NCBI GenBank assembly: GCA_963556145.1
Contig: OY744473.1
Location: 2,976,001 to 3,040,000, forward strand
Source of the DNA: Hygrocybe punicea
Taxonomy: Eukaryota > Basidiomycota > Agaricomycetes > Agaricales > Hygrophoraceae
Length of the DNA stretch: 64,000 nt
Reading direction: 5' to 3'
Shown one piece after another: positions 47,244-57,847 of the stretch. Each line of letters starts with the position of its first letter. Position 1 is the first letter of the stretch. The position numbers and the translations under genes are program-made. The notes beneath the pieces were generated by a model, which worked only from the letters and a program-made list of their open reading frames with translations, was not told the DNA's origin and searched no databases.

Positions 47244-49664
47244 TCAGTTCTTTTGATTGTGCTCAATGGTGGGCAAGGTGACGACAGCGCCGGTGTTTGG
47301 ATCCGTGATCGTGACTTGTTGCTCTCCATTTTTATAATCCTTTGTAAGGGCCTCGAAAAGCGTGAAGAATGGGCGGCCGATGAGGATCTCGTAAGGGGCA
47401 TCGTCGACGACTTGGACTTGTAGGAATAGATCGACGTCGCCAAAAGTGAATTTTAGGTTGGTGATCCGGCCAAGGGTGTCGTTGTCGCTTTTATTTGCCG
47501 ACTGCATCCGCATCTTCATATTTTGAAGGCTGTAACCGAGTTTTTCCCAGATGTCGCGTCGCATGCCGATGATCATAGAGCCGTTGTCGAGGACGCACTC
47601 AAATACGAACTTGCCGTTGATGAGCGGGTAGACCGCACGAAGAGGGACTGAGTCCCGGCCGACGACGAGCGGGATGTTTTCCTGACAATGTTGGCAGGCG
47701 CGGGTAGGGATTTCGGGTGCGTGAAAATGGAAGACCTCAACGTTGTTACTCTCGGCGGTGACCTTTTTCGAAGTAGTGAGGTCCTTCATGTGACAGCAGG
47801 TGTCAGATGACATGGCTAAAAGTTCTCGTTGCAAAATGCAGACTTGAGAATCGAGCGCGCGGTCGATGACAGATTTGGCGATACCGGGATCTTCAATGGG
47901 GGCCTGGTAGCAGTATTGGGGGTGCGACATGGGAAGGTTCTGGGGAGTGCGCGGCACGAAGGCGGTCGGCTCGGTCGGCCATGTGTTCGAAGGGGGGACT
48001 ATGGTGATCGGCTGCTCGTTGATAGGTCTGGCCGTTTTCTCGGCAGGTTTCACGGCGGGGACGGACGTGGAAGCAGCGGGCGGATTGGGATACGTTTCTC
48101 TAGACTTGCCTTTCGCTTTAGAGGGGATTTCTATGCTGTCGAATCTAACCCGTTTACGAAGCCGCTGCACCTCGGCTTCCAGAACCTTAATCTGTTTGTT
48201 GTTGTCGTCGATGTTGGACGTCGTGGACTGAAAGATGTCGGCGTACTCGGTGGTGACCTCTGGTTCGTAGGTGGGTACTTCGACGGTGGAGACGAAGTTA
48301 GTTTTGACATGAGGCGGCAGGTCGCGTTGGAATGGTTCTGTGGGGTTACGGGCAGGGGGAGCGCAGTTGCCGGGGTTCTGTGCGTGCCACGTGTTGAAGC
48401 GATCTTTCATATTTTTGCTGACGATAGCCTTGGGAAGATACATTCCATTGGGCAACACAATGTGGCCGTGCTCATTCTTGCGGCATATTCCGTCTCGAGT
48501 GTACTGCTCGCAGATGGGACAATCGCGTATACGATGAAACAGGTCATCGCAAAAGAGGCAGTTGAAATTTGTGAACCCCTGTTGTCCCATGGTAGTCGGC
48601 TCAGCCCTATTTGCACAAGGCTTTGGAGGGTTGTTACGTTCGGTAAGGGCTTGCGTGAGGACAGCGAGTTGTTGCGAAACGAGACGAAAGAGGTCGGATA
48701 CGTTAGGTTCGACCGGTTCCGCTTTAGGAATGACCGGGTCATAGCAAGCGGGTGGCAGGTAGCAGGTAGCGCGTTCTATTGGAGTCGAGTACTGGATGGC
48801 GGCAGGCGACGTCGACGATAGACGAGAGACAGTGGACGGTTCGGCTGCGGTTCCGGCCAGCAGGAAGTGGGCGCAGTTGTGGAAGTCCTGGAAGCCGTAA
48901 GGGTCGCTATGGAAATGGTTCGGCTTTTGGTACTGCAGACGGGTTTTGATGTCCTTTTTAAGCTCGGCATGGAAGCCGTTCTCGTACGCGATGTTGCGTT
49001 CTCGAGGAGAGATTCGACCCTTGTCTAAGAGGAATCCTGAGATCCGGATGAACTCGCGGTAGTATTCGCCAAGTTCGGCGTGAGTACGGATGCCGTAACT
49101 GGTTTGGGTGTGGGTGAGACGGTCAAGATCCGCCATCGTGTACCGATGATCGTCCTCCATGCCCGGGTATAGCACGAGAATGCTCCTTTTGAAAGTCGCA
49201 TAATTGGTGCTGGTCGCGCTAGGCAAACTTGCCCAAAGCTCGTAATCGCTAAGGGACGCGTAGCGCAAGCTATGCTTAATGCGGCCTGCATCGTTGAGGC
49301 CGGCATCGGCAGCAAGTAGCTCGACTTCTTCGAAGAAGCGGCTTAAATTGAGCAGGTTCCCGTCAAAGGTCGGGGCCGTAGAATGACCGCTAGTGGGCAT
49401 TTGTCGTGGAGTAACATGGGGAGCGGTAACGTGGGGAGCGGTCGAAGATCCGGAGGTCAAAGTCATTGATGTAATAAAATTTGGTTGAGACGGGACAGTT
49501 GTCGGGTGTACGATGGGCGGGTCGGGTAACGTGGACGATGACGGCATAGGCGAAGACGAAAACGGGGATGATGACGATGTCGGAGTTTTCGATGTCGAGA
49601 GTGAAGACGTGGACGGGGGTTCTAACGAGGTTGAAGTCAGGGACATAGGCAATGCGGGTGTCAA
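47244..49664 (-). CDS. Gypsy gag with retropepsin domain
   Basis: Single open frame of 806 codons. It has a Ser/Thr/Pro-rich N-terminus; a capsid-like region (FDGNLLNLSRFFEEVELLAA ... SLPSATSTNYATFKRSILVL); a zinc knuckle CLFCDDLFHRIRDC (Cx2Cx4Hx4C) at about 48510-48555; and a coiled segment NNKQIKVLEAEVQRLRKRVR. The C-terminal aspartic protease has ECVLDNGSMIIGMRRDIW (Asp-Asn-Gly form common in this clade) and EILIGRPFFTLFEAL. It ends at 47244. Antisense open frames over it are not considered real. Confidence 0.85.
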   Translation of the reverse strand: MTPALPMSLTSTSLEPPSTSSLSTSKTPTSSSSPFSSSPMPSSSTLPDPPIVHPTTVPSQPNFITSMTLTSGSSTAPHVTAPHVTPRQMPTSGHSTAPTFDGNLLNLSRFFEEVELLAADAGLNDAGRIKHSLRYASLSDYELWASLPSATSTNYATFKRSILVLYPGMEDDHRYTMADLDRLTHTQTSYGIRTHAELGEYYREFIRISGFLLDKGRISPRERNIAYENGFHAELKKDIKTRLQYQKPNHFHSDPYGFQDFHNCAHFLLAGTAAEPSTVSRLSSTSPAAIQYSTPIERATCYLPPACYDPVIPKAEPVEPNVSDLFRLVSQQLAVLTQALTERNNPPKPCANRAEPTTMGQQGFTNFNCLFCDDLFHRIRDCPICEQYTRDGICRKNEHGHIVLPNGMYLPKAIVSKNMKDRFNTWHAQNPGNCAPPARNPTEPFQRDLPPHVKTNFVSTVEVPTYEPEVTTEYADIFQSTTSNIDDNNKQIKVLEAEVQRLRKRVRFDSIEIPSKAKGKSRETYPNPPAASTSVPAVKPAEKTARPINEQPITIVPPSNTWPTEPTAFVPRTPQNLPMSHPQYCYQAPIEDPGIAKSVIDRALDSQVCILQRELLAMSSDTCCHMKDLTTSKKVTAESNNVEVFHFHAPEIPTRACQHCQENIPLVVGRDSVPLRAVYPLINGKFVFECVLDNGSMIIGMRRDIWEKLGYSLQNMKMRMQSANKSDNDTLGRITNLKFTFGDVDLFLQVQVVDDAPYEILIGRPFFTLFEALTKDYKNGEQQVTITDPNTGAVVTLPTIEHNQKN

Positions 49665-49944
49665 ACTGAGATCGGATGAGTCGGGTGTTATCGTAATAAT
49701 CGGTATATCGACCGATTTGAGACTGTCGGATGAAAGATATAGGGGGGTGTTTGACCCTGAGACGAGCGGGAGATTGTTATGTCGAGCGAGGTGGTCGGGT
49801 ACTAGCTGGAAGAAGTCGTCGTCAGTTGTCGGGTCGAAGACGGCTAAAGAGAGTTCTTGTTGAAGAGTTCTTCGAGGAAGATCTCGAAGACGACGGTCAG
49901 AGGGAGGGATACGGGAAGAGGAAGCTATGGTGGTGCTAGACTAT

Positions 49945-49962
49945 TCCTCGCGGTGGGCTCCA
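49945..49962 (-). promoter_or_regulatory. tRNA primer-binding site of the Gypsy element
   Basis: Minus-strand TGGAGCCCACCGCGAGGA starts two bases inside the 5' LTR and is identical to the site at 11085-11102. Confidence 0.8.
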
Positions 49963-49964
49963 GA

Positions 49965-50756
49965 TGTAAAGGCGAGGTCGGGGTGGCTGCGGAATAAAGA
50001 TCCTAACCTGTGGTGTCAGCGTAGAAGTGACTAGGAATAGTCTAACAAGCTTCAGTAAGATGATAGGATATGAATGGTAAGAAGCCGCCGAGTAAACTAC
50101 TGAAATCTATCGAGACCGGTCGAAGCCGACGAAGCTGACGATGTCGGGTACGGCGGGTCGGGTGTCGGGTGATGAGGGACATAGAGATAAAGGCGGTAGG
50201 ACGACGGGGAGAGCGTTGAGGAATCCAACGAGTAATGTGTGCGATGGATTTTACTGAGAGACTAATTCTCAGAGAGAGGAAACGGGGGAACTGGTTTCTT
50301 ATTCAGAGACGGCGCTTTGGCACCGTTTTTATACTACAAATTTCTGTACCTAGATTCGGACGAGAGTCCTCGGCTGATGAGAGGAAACAAAGGAGAATAA
50401 AAATGGGGAAGTAGGAAGAGGGTTGCGAGGCGACGATGACAGGGAAAATGGGTGGAAGATATAAAAACCGTAAAAGATGTAATATACTTTACTATATCTC
50501 CATAAGGGAGACGCTAGGCGCGAATAAGGCAAGTCCGATGTTGGGATCCCAGTCCGATGAGATCTATCTTTGATATTTGAAGTTCCGTGAGTTTAGGAGA
50601 TGGACCGACCAGGTACGTGAGCAGCCGTGCTAGTCGGTATGCATCGGGTTGCATCGGGTTGCGTCAGGTTTGAGCGTAGATTGCTAGAGACGTCAGGTTT
50701 GAGTGGATTCGCGAGATATCAATGTTATGGCCTCAGAGGGTCGAGGACCCTCTACA
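49965..50756 (-). repeat. 5' LTR of the Gypsy element
   Basis: Direct repeat partner of 41020-41792, with one extra 19-bp segment and scattered, mainly transition, differences. Confidence 0.9.
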
Positions 50757-51051
50757 TCGCTCTCATCGGGTATGTGGATTCCGAGATTCGTGATTATTTG
50801 GAATGCTGAATCTACAAGTCAATATGAGTTTCTGGTACACATCTGGGCAAAATCAATGATTACTCACTTTGCTCCTCTACCGTGTGCTTGAATCGATGTT
50901 TATCAACACCGACCTCTTGCATGTGGCCCTGTAAGTGACTCCGCACATCATCCGAGAGCTTGAGGTGCTTGGGTACTGAATATGATGATTGAGGTGAGGC
51001 CTTCAATTTCGGTAAATCAGTTGGGATTGAAAATGGAAGTGCCATCGGCAC
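50757..51051 (-). pseudogene. MULE transposase, 5' exons
   Basis: Start region MPMALPFSIPTDLPKLKASP; then SYSVPKHLKLSDDVRSHLQG and KHRFKHTVEEQS; an intron (about 50817-50872); and SAFQIITNLGIHIPDES, which continues into NRDVWLKLAIRHSE at 41019 once the Gypsy element is removed. Confidence 0.7.
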
Positions 51052-51249
51052 TGGGTTTGGAATTTGTAAGGAGGTGAATCATACAGCCATAGGCTAGTGT
51101 AGTGAGTGAAGGATGCAGTGTGGATGTTGACAGCCCACAGCTCACCACAGACCACTATCTACTATATATCTAGTATGAATCTACTGATCAGTCGGTATTT
51201 AATCGGAGATTTAATTTAGGTTGAGCTTGAGTGGTGTGAGTTTTAATTC

Positions 51250-52167
51250 CCTTCCTACGAGGGAAACGATCGAGTTCTTGAAGAATGGTGGTGACAGCTG
51301 GGCTTCACTTCTGAAGAACAACTCAAGGAACTTGGCACGAAGTGGGTTCTAGTCTGGGTAGGCGACCAGCTTACAGTTGCGTGGATTTGTGGTCTACAAA
51401 AGTTTCGAAGTATGGACTTGAACTCTTTTGAATGGCTGAGCTTCATCAAAACCGTCTTTGGGTGGTTCCATGCACAAGTCGCCTTCGAACACTCATTGCA
51501 TGCTCAATACTATGGTTCTCAGGGCAGGTTCAGGCTGCAACATGCCTTTGATCTACTGAAGCAAAAAGGACTCAATGCCCCAAGTGTACAGGGTGACTTT
51601 CATTATCATTTTCAGGATGGCCTCTTACACATAGCCAAGGCTCACTTCCAGGATATCTGGTGTAAAGTTGGTAAGGTAAATGAACTCAAGGACCTATGGA
51701 AGCATAGCACACAGGGACTATATGACATGGCCAACCAGATTGTTAATAACTATGCCTCGAAGACCGCCTTACAGACCATGGCTGCCAAGAACTTGCGATT
51801 GTCAGACGATTTACTATTTCAAACAACTCAGTTTCTCCATGACATGCTGAATTGCATGGAACTCGACGACGCAATGACAACTGGGGATGTTGGTCGCATG
51901 CAAGACATCCTTCCACACCTTCTGTTCCATTTTGCCGGTGGAAAAAACAAGAATTATATGATAGAGGTGCTCGAATTGATCCAGGGTTTACAGCACAAGT
52001 GGCCGGATGACCTAAAGTGTGTTCCTTTTCCATGTTCTTCCTCTGCTGATGTCTCTACTTCAGGTCTTACATAGTTCAGTATTGCTGGTTGGCCAATACT
52101 ACAGGTAAAAAGAACCGCTTCCTACCCATTGACCTTCTGCAAGAACACAATGTTAGAGATATCAAGG
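51250..52167 (+). pseudogene. DUF6589-type protein, C-terminal fragment
   Basis: Frame EGNDRVLEEWW, then TGA (51292-51294), then QLGFTSEEQLKELGTKWVL, VWVGDQLTVAWICGLQKFRS, VFGWFHAQVAFEHSLHAQYY, DGLLHIAKAHFQDIW, DIWCKVGKVNELKDLWKHS and HFAGGKNKNYMIEVLELIQG. An intron (about 52019-52065) leads to SYIVQYCWLANTTGKKNRFL and LLQEHNVRDIK, where it stops. These blocks are typical of the DUF6589 domain found in agaric mobile or repetitive genes; function unknown. Both ends are missing. Confidence 0.7.
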
Positions 52168-53586
52168 TATACGTTGTTATGTGAATGTTTGTTTCACCAA
52201 GAATTACCGGAGTTGACTTTGTTCAGGTACCTTCTTGTTGTTTGTGGGTTTCTAAAATCTAAATAACCTATCAGGAAGGGGTTTGTGGGTATATTTACTA
52301 TATGAATCAATAGAATGTAATAGTGAGGTCTCTTCAATTAAGAATTGAGTAGGTATGAATAGCAATTGGGTGTGTGATGTACTGAAAATACTAATATGAA
52401 CTACTGGAATATAAAAATATGAACTAATGAATACTGATAACAATATTCACCAGTTGAATATGGACAGTTTTGGCTACAGGGCCTATTCAATCAAGAGTAT
52501 CTCTGGGTATTATAATATCTGACTTAAATCCGAAGCTTCAAACGCACATTGGCTACTAGTTCAGGGATATCTTTAATACCTTTTGAATACTCTGTTTTGT
52601 TTAGGATGAAACCTTAACCTTAGAAGTGTATCTAGCTGACTAATGAATTGATTGGACTGAGTGAACTGGGTGAATTCTCCTTGATGACAAGGGGAACTCA
52701 GAGAATGATAGAATAAGAGTGAACTAGACTGGATTGCAAGCACTAGCTACTACAATGAGTAACTACTAGTACTAAGAGAATGAGGGATCACACTGTGTGA
52801 ACCCAACTAAGAGTGACTACTGAGTGGTGAGGGGGGAAATCCTACTGACTACTGGAATTTGGGGGCCCTATTTATACTGTTGGAGAACAATGGGGGACTG
52901 AGAACAATGGGAAAGTGAGAACAATAGGACTGAGCCATGAGAACAATGGATGGCATCAAAGAGGCTGCGAACAATGGGCTCTATCTCCATTTGGACTGTT
53001 TAGAACAAAGGACTGCTCAGAACAATAGACCATTGTCTTTATGTAAGCAGACTATCACAATCACTCTCTGATGCATCCTATCTTATCATTATCTTATCAT
53101 CCTCTTGTTCACATCTTATCTAATCATTTCCCATTATCTAGCTGAGCCGCTTTTGATCAATACAAGTAAACAAGATTTGTAATCAATCCATTACTGCTAA
53201 TATAGGTAAGAATGCTAGTTGGGCTTGTCTCCTTGCACACGCAATACAGAGAAATATATAATAAATACTAATGAGTGGGGGATGTGCCTCTGTGCACCAT
53301 ACATAAACGGCTAGGTCTGGGCATTGCTAGTGAAGCCATAATAAATGATATAAAGGTAAGCATATCTGCTATTTGTGTCTGTTCACTAGCATGCATAATG
53401 TGGAAAGGCATAGAATGGGTACTAATGAGTGTAGGTGTGCATCCATAGTGTTGCACTTAAATATCTAAGTCCGTGGTCCGATGGTAAACCCATGACATTA
53501 CACCCAAAAACACTTGGGGTCATGACAACGTTATTGTTGTTCTTCTTCTGTGAACTTATTCAATATCATAGTACACATTTTCATCT
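52168..53586. other. AT-rich region with LTR-like promoter debris
   Basis: No coding sequence. A TATA-like tatttatac (52869-52877) precedes a cluster of GAACAATGG words (52883-53038). Loosely repeated 'actaatgagtg' (about 53268, 53420) and 'ctagtgaa' words follow. It may be a solo LTR of an unidentified element. Confidence 0.4.
52883..53038. repeat. Cluster of (G)AGAACAATGG motifs
   Basis: Seven direct near-copies plus one inverted copy (ccattgtc) in 156 bp, irregularly spaced. Confidence 0.7.
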
Positions 53587-54128
53587 TTGGGTCCCTACAC
53601 TACGTGGGAGTACATCGGCAAAATCTCAGCTTCAATACCCTGTCAATGCAAAGTCAAAGATCACATCGAGGATGAAATTAACCACTTCCATCGTGGTAAA
53701 TCACATTCATCACCGGACAAGGAAGAAGATATATGGCGCTTACAAGAATCCTACAATGCCTCCGATGTGCACGTTTACAAATTCGGACGAAAGGTTGACA
53801 AAAAAGAGAAGTTCTCGGATATAGAAGGACTGGGTTCTGTCGCAACAAGACTTTGCAAAGTAATCAACAACTGGAGTTCGAACCGAGTAACGGAATAGTC
53901 AACTGAAGAGGATTGGACTGTGTATTGAAGGTATCGAATGTTGTGTACAAAATATAACAACATTTTCTAAGCTGGACAATATTCTTGAGAGTACTGAGGG
54001 TATGGATTATATGGAAAGTAACAAGGAGCTGGCATCGGCAACCCAGAGGGGACAGCATTAAGAAGCCATGCCGCTAGGACTCTCCACTCCACTGTTGCTG
54101 CTCAAGATCGTGTAAGTTGTTCCTCATA
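53587..54128 (+). other. Unassigned open segment, doubtful
   Basis: A 103-codon frame (53587-53898; IWRLQESYNASDVHVYKFGR, GLGSVATRLCKVINNWSS) has protein-like composition but no recognised family and no clear start context. The remainder to 54128 is non-coding as read. Confidence 0.25.
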
Positions 54129-56622
54129 TCACTTATGCTGGTTTTCTTCGGTGAGCCTCGCCTTCTTCGCCTTCCTCTCTGCTTTCTGCCTTTCATTCTC
54201 TTCATTCCATGCCACGTCAATGGGAGCTAGTACCTGAAGGACGTCATCAGCATATTCATCCAACCAAATCCACTCTGCAAGTTCCTCTTTGATATCGGCT
54301 AATGTTTTGAGATGGGCTCGACTTGCAAGCTTGGTTAGAATGGCATCAGGCATGATGCTTTCCATGTCAAAGGTACAGTCATGGAAGTCCCGAACCCAGA
54401 TTTCGTCCCGCCATTGGGTGAGCATGTCGCGGCAGTGTTCTAGCCGTTTGGCATGGCGGGGACCTAAGCGGCCTTGCCGTTTAGTGGCCAGTTGTGTAGG
54501 CTGAGGCACAGAGGGTTGTTCTTCATCATCAGATGTGTCTCCAGCCATCTGTATATCCTCATCTTGAATTGATTGGGCTAGAGGCGCAGTTCTCGAGTAT
54601 ATCCAGCAGATGAGGATGTGGATTGCTTGCTCTTGAGGAGATAGCCCATCCAGGTTCTCTTGGGCCTTTTGAAGAACGCATTGATCGCAACATGGCACAG
54701 TCAGTGGCCTGCCACCCTCGGGATTTCCAAAATACTCCTTCTCAACAGCGCGGCGACACCCATTGGCAACCAGGACCTCAATCCATTTATGCCGCCTTTG
54801 ACCTTCTTGATATACCAGGCATCAACACTATAGGCGTTTGTGTCTGCAGATCCTTCTTGGTCCTCTGCATCTTCTTCATCCTGCCCGGTGTCACTCTGCT
54901 TTCTATGTTCTTTACGAAGTTGGCAGACTGATGGCTCGACTAGTAGAATTGCCTGTCCTGGATTGCCATCTCGTCCAACTTGGCCATAACGCTGGACCCA
55001 TACTGAGAGCGATGACGGGACCATAAATCCTACAACACAGGCAACGTCTGGTATATCCATACCCTACGAAGATGATGTCAGTGATATTAAGACATCAAGC
55101 ACAACACATACCATGCCGGCAGCCTCAGTTGCACATAGGATAGATGATCGTCCCTCTCTAAAGTCCCCCATCACCTTGCGTTTTGCACGATTTGAACGTC
55201 CAGTGTGCATAAAATCAACCATCGTTGTAAGCTCAGGAGGTAATAGACTCTTCAGATACTTTGAAGTCTTGTGGGCAAGTTCACAAGTATTGACAAAGAT
55301 AATTGTGCGGATGAAAGGAGCGCCAGCAAGCGGTTCGTCAACTGTGAACTTGAGAGCATCAAGGTCGGTTGCAGCGCCACGCATCCGACAAACAATGGGT
55401 GTGATGTTGGGCCAGTTGTTGCCCAAGTTGATGAAGACTGTGCGTTTCGTGTTGAAATTGAGATAGTGTTGCCACGGCTATAGCCGATGTTTTTTGAAAA
55501 ATTGCCTTTTTAGGCTAGTAAAATTAGGCAAAATTATGAAAATATTTGAGGAGATGGGCAAAGCCAAAAGCTGAGGGGTCACTTAAGGGTGCTAAGGATT
55601 TGGGGCTCAATTCTCAGGGTTCTTCAGGGATAGCTGTGGGATGGTAGCTGGCTAGGCTCAACAGCTATGGTTGAATAACTCTGAAGATTCGGCACCAAAT
55701 TCTTAGCACCCTTAAGTGACCCCCCAGCTTTTGGCTTTGCCCATCTCCTCAAATATTTTCATAATTTTGCCTAATTTTACTAGCCTAAAAAGGCAATTTT
55801 TCAAAAAACATCGGCTATAGCCGTGGCAACACTAAATTGAGAGTGTATTGAATATCGGAGAGAACATGAGGGGGTAAAGTTGCCGATGTGGCCAGGAAAG
55901 GCACTGAGGCCAGGAAAAGTGATTGTAGCTTGCCAAGCTCGGAGAATTTCTTGTGGAACTTGTTGCCCCAGTGGGAAATACAATGAGATTTGTCAAAGAC
56001 TGAGCTGAGGAAGTCCTTTGTGAAATCGGGCGATCGAAAGAGTGGAGAGAATTTTGGGTGTTCAAGACACATCTCCGGAGACATGATAAGAACTTGAAAC
56101 TGGTGGTTCTGGATGTCCTGAAGGTTGAGGGTCAACACTAGAAAAGGAACACCAGATCGGCACGTACCTTGTGAAGTTGAATATTATAATTGTCAGCATT
56201 GACAGCCATTGCAGTAAGGCCCATTTCCCGGAATTTTGAGCCTAGGTATGATTGTTACAAGCTAACACACCGGGGAGGATTCAACTTACTTGTTCCACCT
56301 CCAGCTCATTTAAAGGAGATATAATCAAGACCTTTTTGGTTTTGGTCTCGTCCAGAAGTAGGGGCATGACGAATGGCATTGTTTTGCCAGCGCCTGTTCC
56401 TGCGATCACAATACAGTTGAGTCTGAGTAATATTGCTTCCATTACGTCTATCTGCCATTCATTCTGGGGCAAGCTTGCGTGAATTTGTTGACAATGGCGT
56501 TTCACGTCGCTTCCAAATCGTATTTTCAAGCAAGAAAGGCAGCAGACTGTTCTGTCTGAAGGATAGAAGGTGTCCCACCCTTGGAATTCATGATCAGAGG
56601 GGCGGAAGGGACAAAAAAGCAC
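54129..56622 (-). pseudogene. RecQ-like DNA helicase pseudogene
   Basis: Minus-strand exons: LPQNEWQIDVMEAILLRLN, CIVIAGTGAGKTMPFVMPLL (Walker A), VLIISPLNELEVEQ; then FQVLIMSPEMCLEHPKF, VFDKSHCISHWGNKFHKKF (RecQ motif II; the expected DEAH is DKSH) and FLATSATLPPHVL (motif III). A MITE is inserted after QYTLN. Then FNTKRTVFINLGNNWPNITP, MVDFMHTGRSNRAKRKVMGD, ILCATEAAGMGMDIPDVACV and VWVQRYGQVGRDGNPGQAIL (motif VI, arginines partly lost). The C-terminal region (CCDQCVLQKAQENLDGLSPQ) ends at 54129. The N-terminus appears truncated. Loss of the motif II acidic residue plus the insertion indicate inactivity. Confidence 0.8.
55464..55834. mobile_element. 371-bp foldback hAT MITE (family 2) in RecQ pseudogene
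   Basis: TAGTGTTGCCACGGCTATAG ... CTATAGCCGTGGCAACACTA. The two arms of about 170 bp are nearly complete reverse complements. An exact 8-bp duplication aattgaga lies at 55456-55463 and 55835-55842. It interrupts the helicase exon between QYTLN and NTKRTVF and shifts the frame (371 + 8 bp). Confidence 0.95.
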
Positions 56623-57025
56623 TCAGGGTGGGGGCAGTATGGAGGACTTGTGCACTAGTTATCTCATTACATAAGTCTTATCTACACCCACTGTATTGAA
56701 ATACACCAGACTATCGAGGGAGGAGCACTGCAAGTAAATTTGACACTCCAACCCAGACATCTCCGTCCGACCTCATAGTCAGCTTGCGAGACTAGAAAAA
56801 TACGGTATATGTACTTCTAGGCCTTGAAAAAATGAACAACTTTCTCCCTCCAGTCTTCTTCATATGAGCTCTTTTGATGCCATAATTTGACAGTATCATT
56901 TTGGGTGTCAAAAAGTACTGGTCTACCTTTTATTTCATCAACAACTCAACATATCCCAAATATTGTCCAAATGTAATCACATGAGTAGATAGCCCTAAAG
57001 AAATAGTACAACTTTCCCTGTATAA
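56623..57025. other. Spacer before the chromovirus
   Basis: No gene recognised. AT-rich; it ends in tataa, the potential left target duplication of the chromovirus. Confidence 0.5.
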
Positions 57026-57591
57026 TGTTACATTTTACCCCGATTTAACCCCCGCTTCCGACCCCGACGTCCCTGACTCAACGTCACAAGACAACATCAT
57101 AACCTGGGTCCGGAACATCGTCGAAGACAACCAACGACGGTATCCCAATCCTCATGATTACCCCCATCAACCGATCACCGCCGATACATCATACACGTTG
57201 ATACAAGCACTCAATAATACCGCGCAACACAATCATCGGATCAGCTGTTTGCTGACACCAGACCTGCAACACAGCCGTTGGCCACCTCGTTGGCACCCCA
57301 AAACGTATAGACCACGAAGCCAAGCAAGACGCCGTTCATCCCGGAGCTTGTCCTCCACGCAGCCACGCATGACGAAGAAGCCGACCCTGAAGTTGTTCAC
57401 CAGTATATAATCAAAGACATTTGTAGTCAGTATCCTTAAGTTTAGTATAGCTACTCTTCCCCCGATCACTACCACGAAACCCAGATACTTCCCCTCTTCT
57501 ATCCGTTTGTACTCGCTTCCTTCTATAACACATCCTCGTTTGGTTTACTGTTGCCGGAGTTCGCCGCCATAAGAACAAGCGATCCGTAACA
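57026..57591 (+). repeat. 5' LTR of the chromovirus
   Basis: Starts TGTTAC and ends GTAACA, an inverted 6-bp terminus, giving 566 bp. It contains the promoter TATA box tatataa (57405-57411). No tRNA-type TGG primer site follows directly (taatactaaac...), so priming may be by another mechanism. The exact 3' boundary is inferred from the terminal inverted repeat. Confidence 0.75.
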
Positions 57592-57847
57592 TAATACTAA
57601 ACTTCCTCTACTCCCTCGACAATAAACCAACCAAGACATCCTGGAACCCCGACGATACCGAACCCCAGATTCAGAACAAGGCGACGAATATCATCTCGCA
57701 CCTGAAACGTCAGATTCCTCTGACGACGACTTCGACCAATACGTCGCAACACAGACTAGTGTCCGAACCGCGCCTTTCCCCTCGTCATCATTTCCTTCTC
57801 CAACAACTACTTCTCACCATCAACCTCAACCCCATACCCAGACCAGA

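Larger units (their letters stand above)
41020..50756 (-). mobile_element. 9.7-kb Ty3/Gypsy LTR retrotransposon
   Basis: LTRs at 41020-41792 (773 bp, downstream) and 49965-50756 (792 bp, upstream); the difference is a single 19-bp indel (agcgtagaagtgactagga, about 50015-50035). In element orientation the LTR runs TGTAGAGGG ... CTTTACA. gag and pol are on the minus strand, and an extra gene is antisense near the 3' LTR. It is inserted in the MULE gene; joining the flanks gives HIPDES|NRDVWLK in frame. Flanking tetranucleotides ttgc and tcgc differ at one position and may be the decayed target duplication. Confidence 0.9.

Noticed and set aside
47829..48821. 330-codon open frame antisense to Gypsy gag
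   Set aside because: Shadow of gag codon usage; no recognisable domain, unlike the spliced antisense gene at 41967-43366.
52168..53586. Search for a Copia element or tRNA gene in this AT-rich stretch
   Set aside because: A TATA-like site and repeated words are present, but no paired LTR, primer site, coding sequence or cloverleaf could be supported.
57198..57410. 70-codon ORF in the 5' LTR
   Set aside because: It is the LTR copy of the tail of ORF3 (63776-63989), without its own start context.
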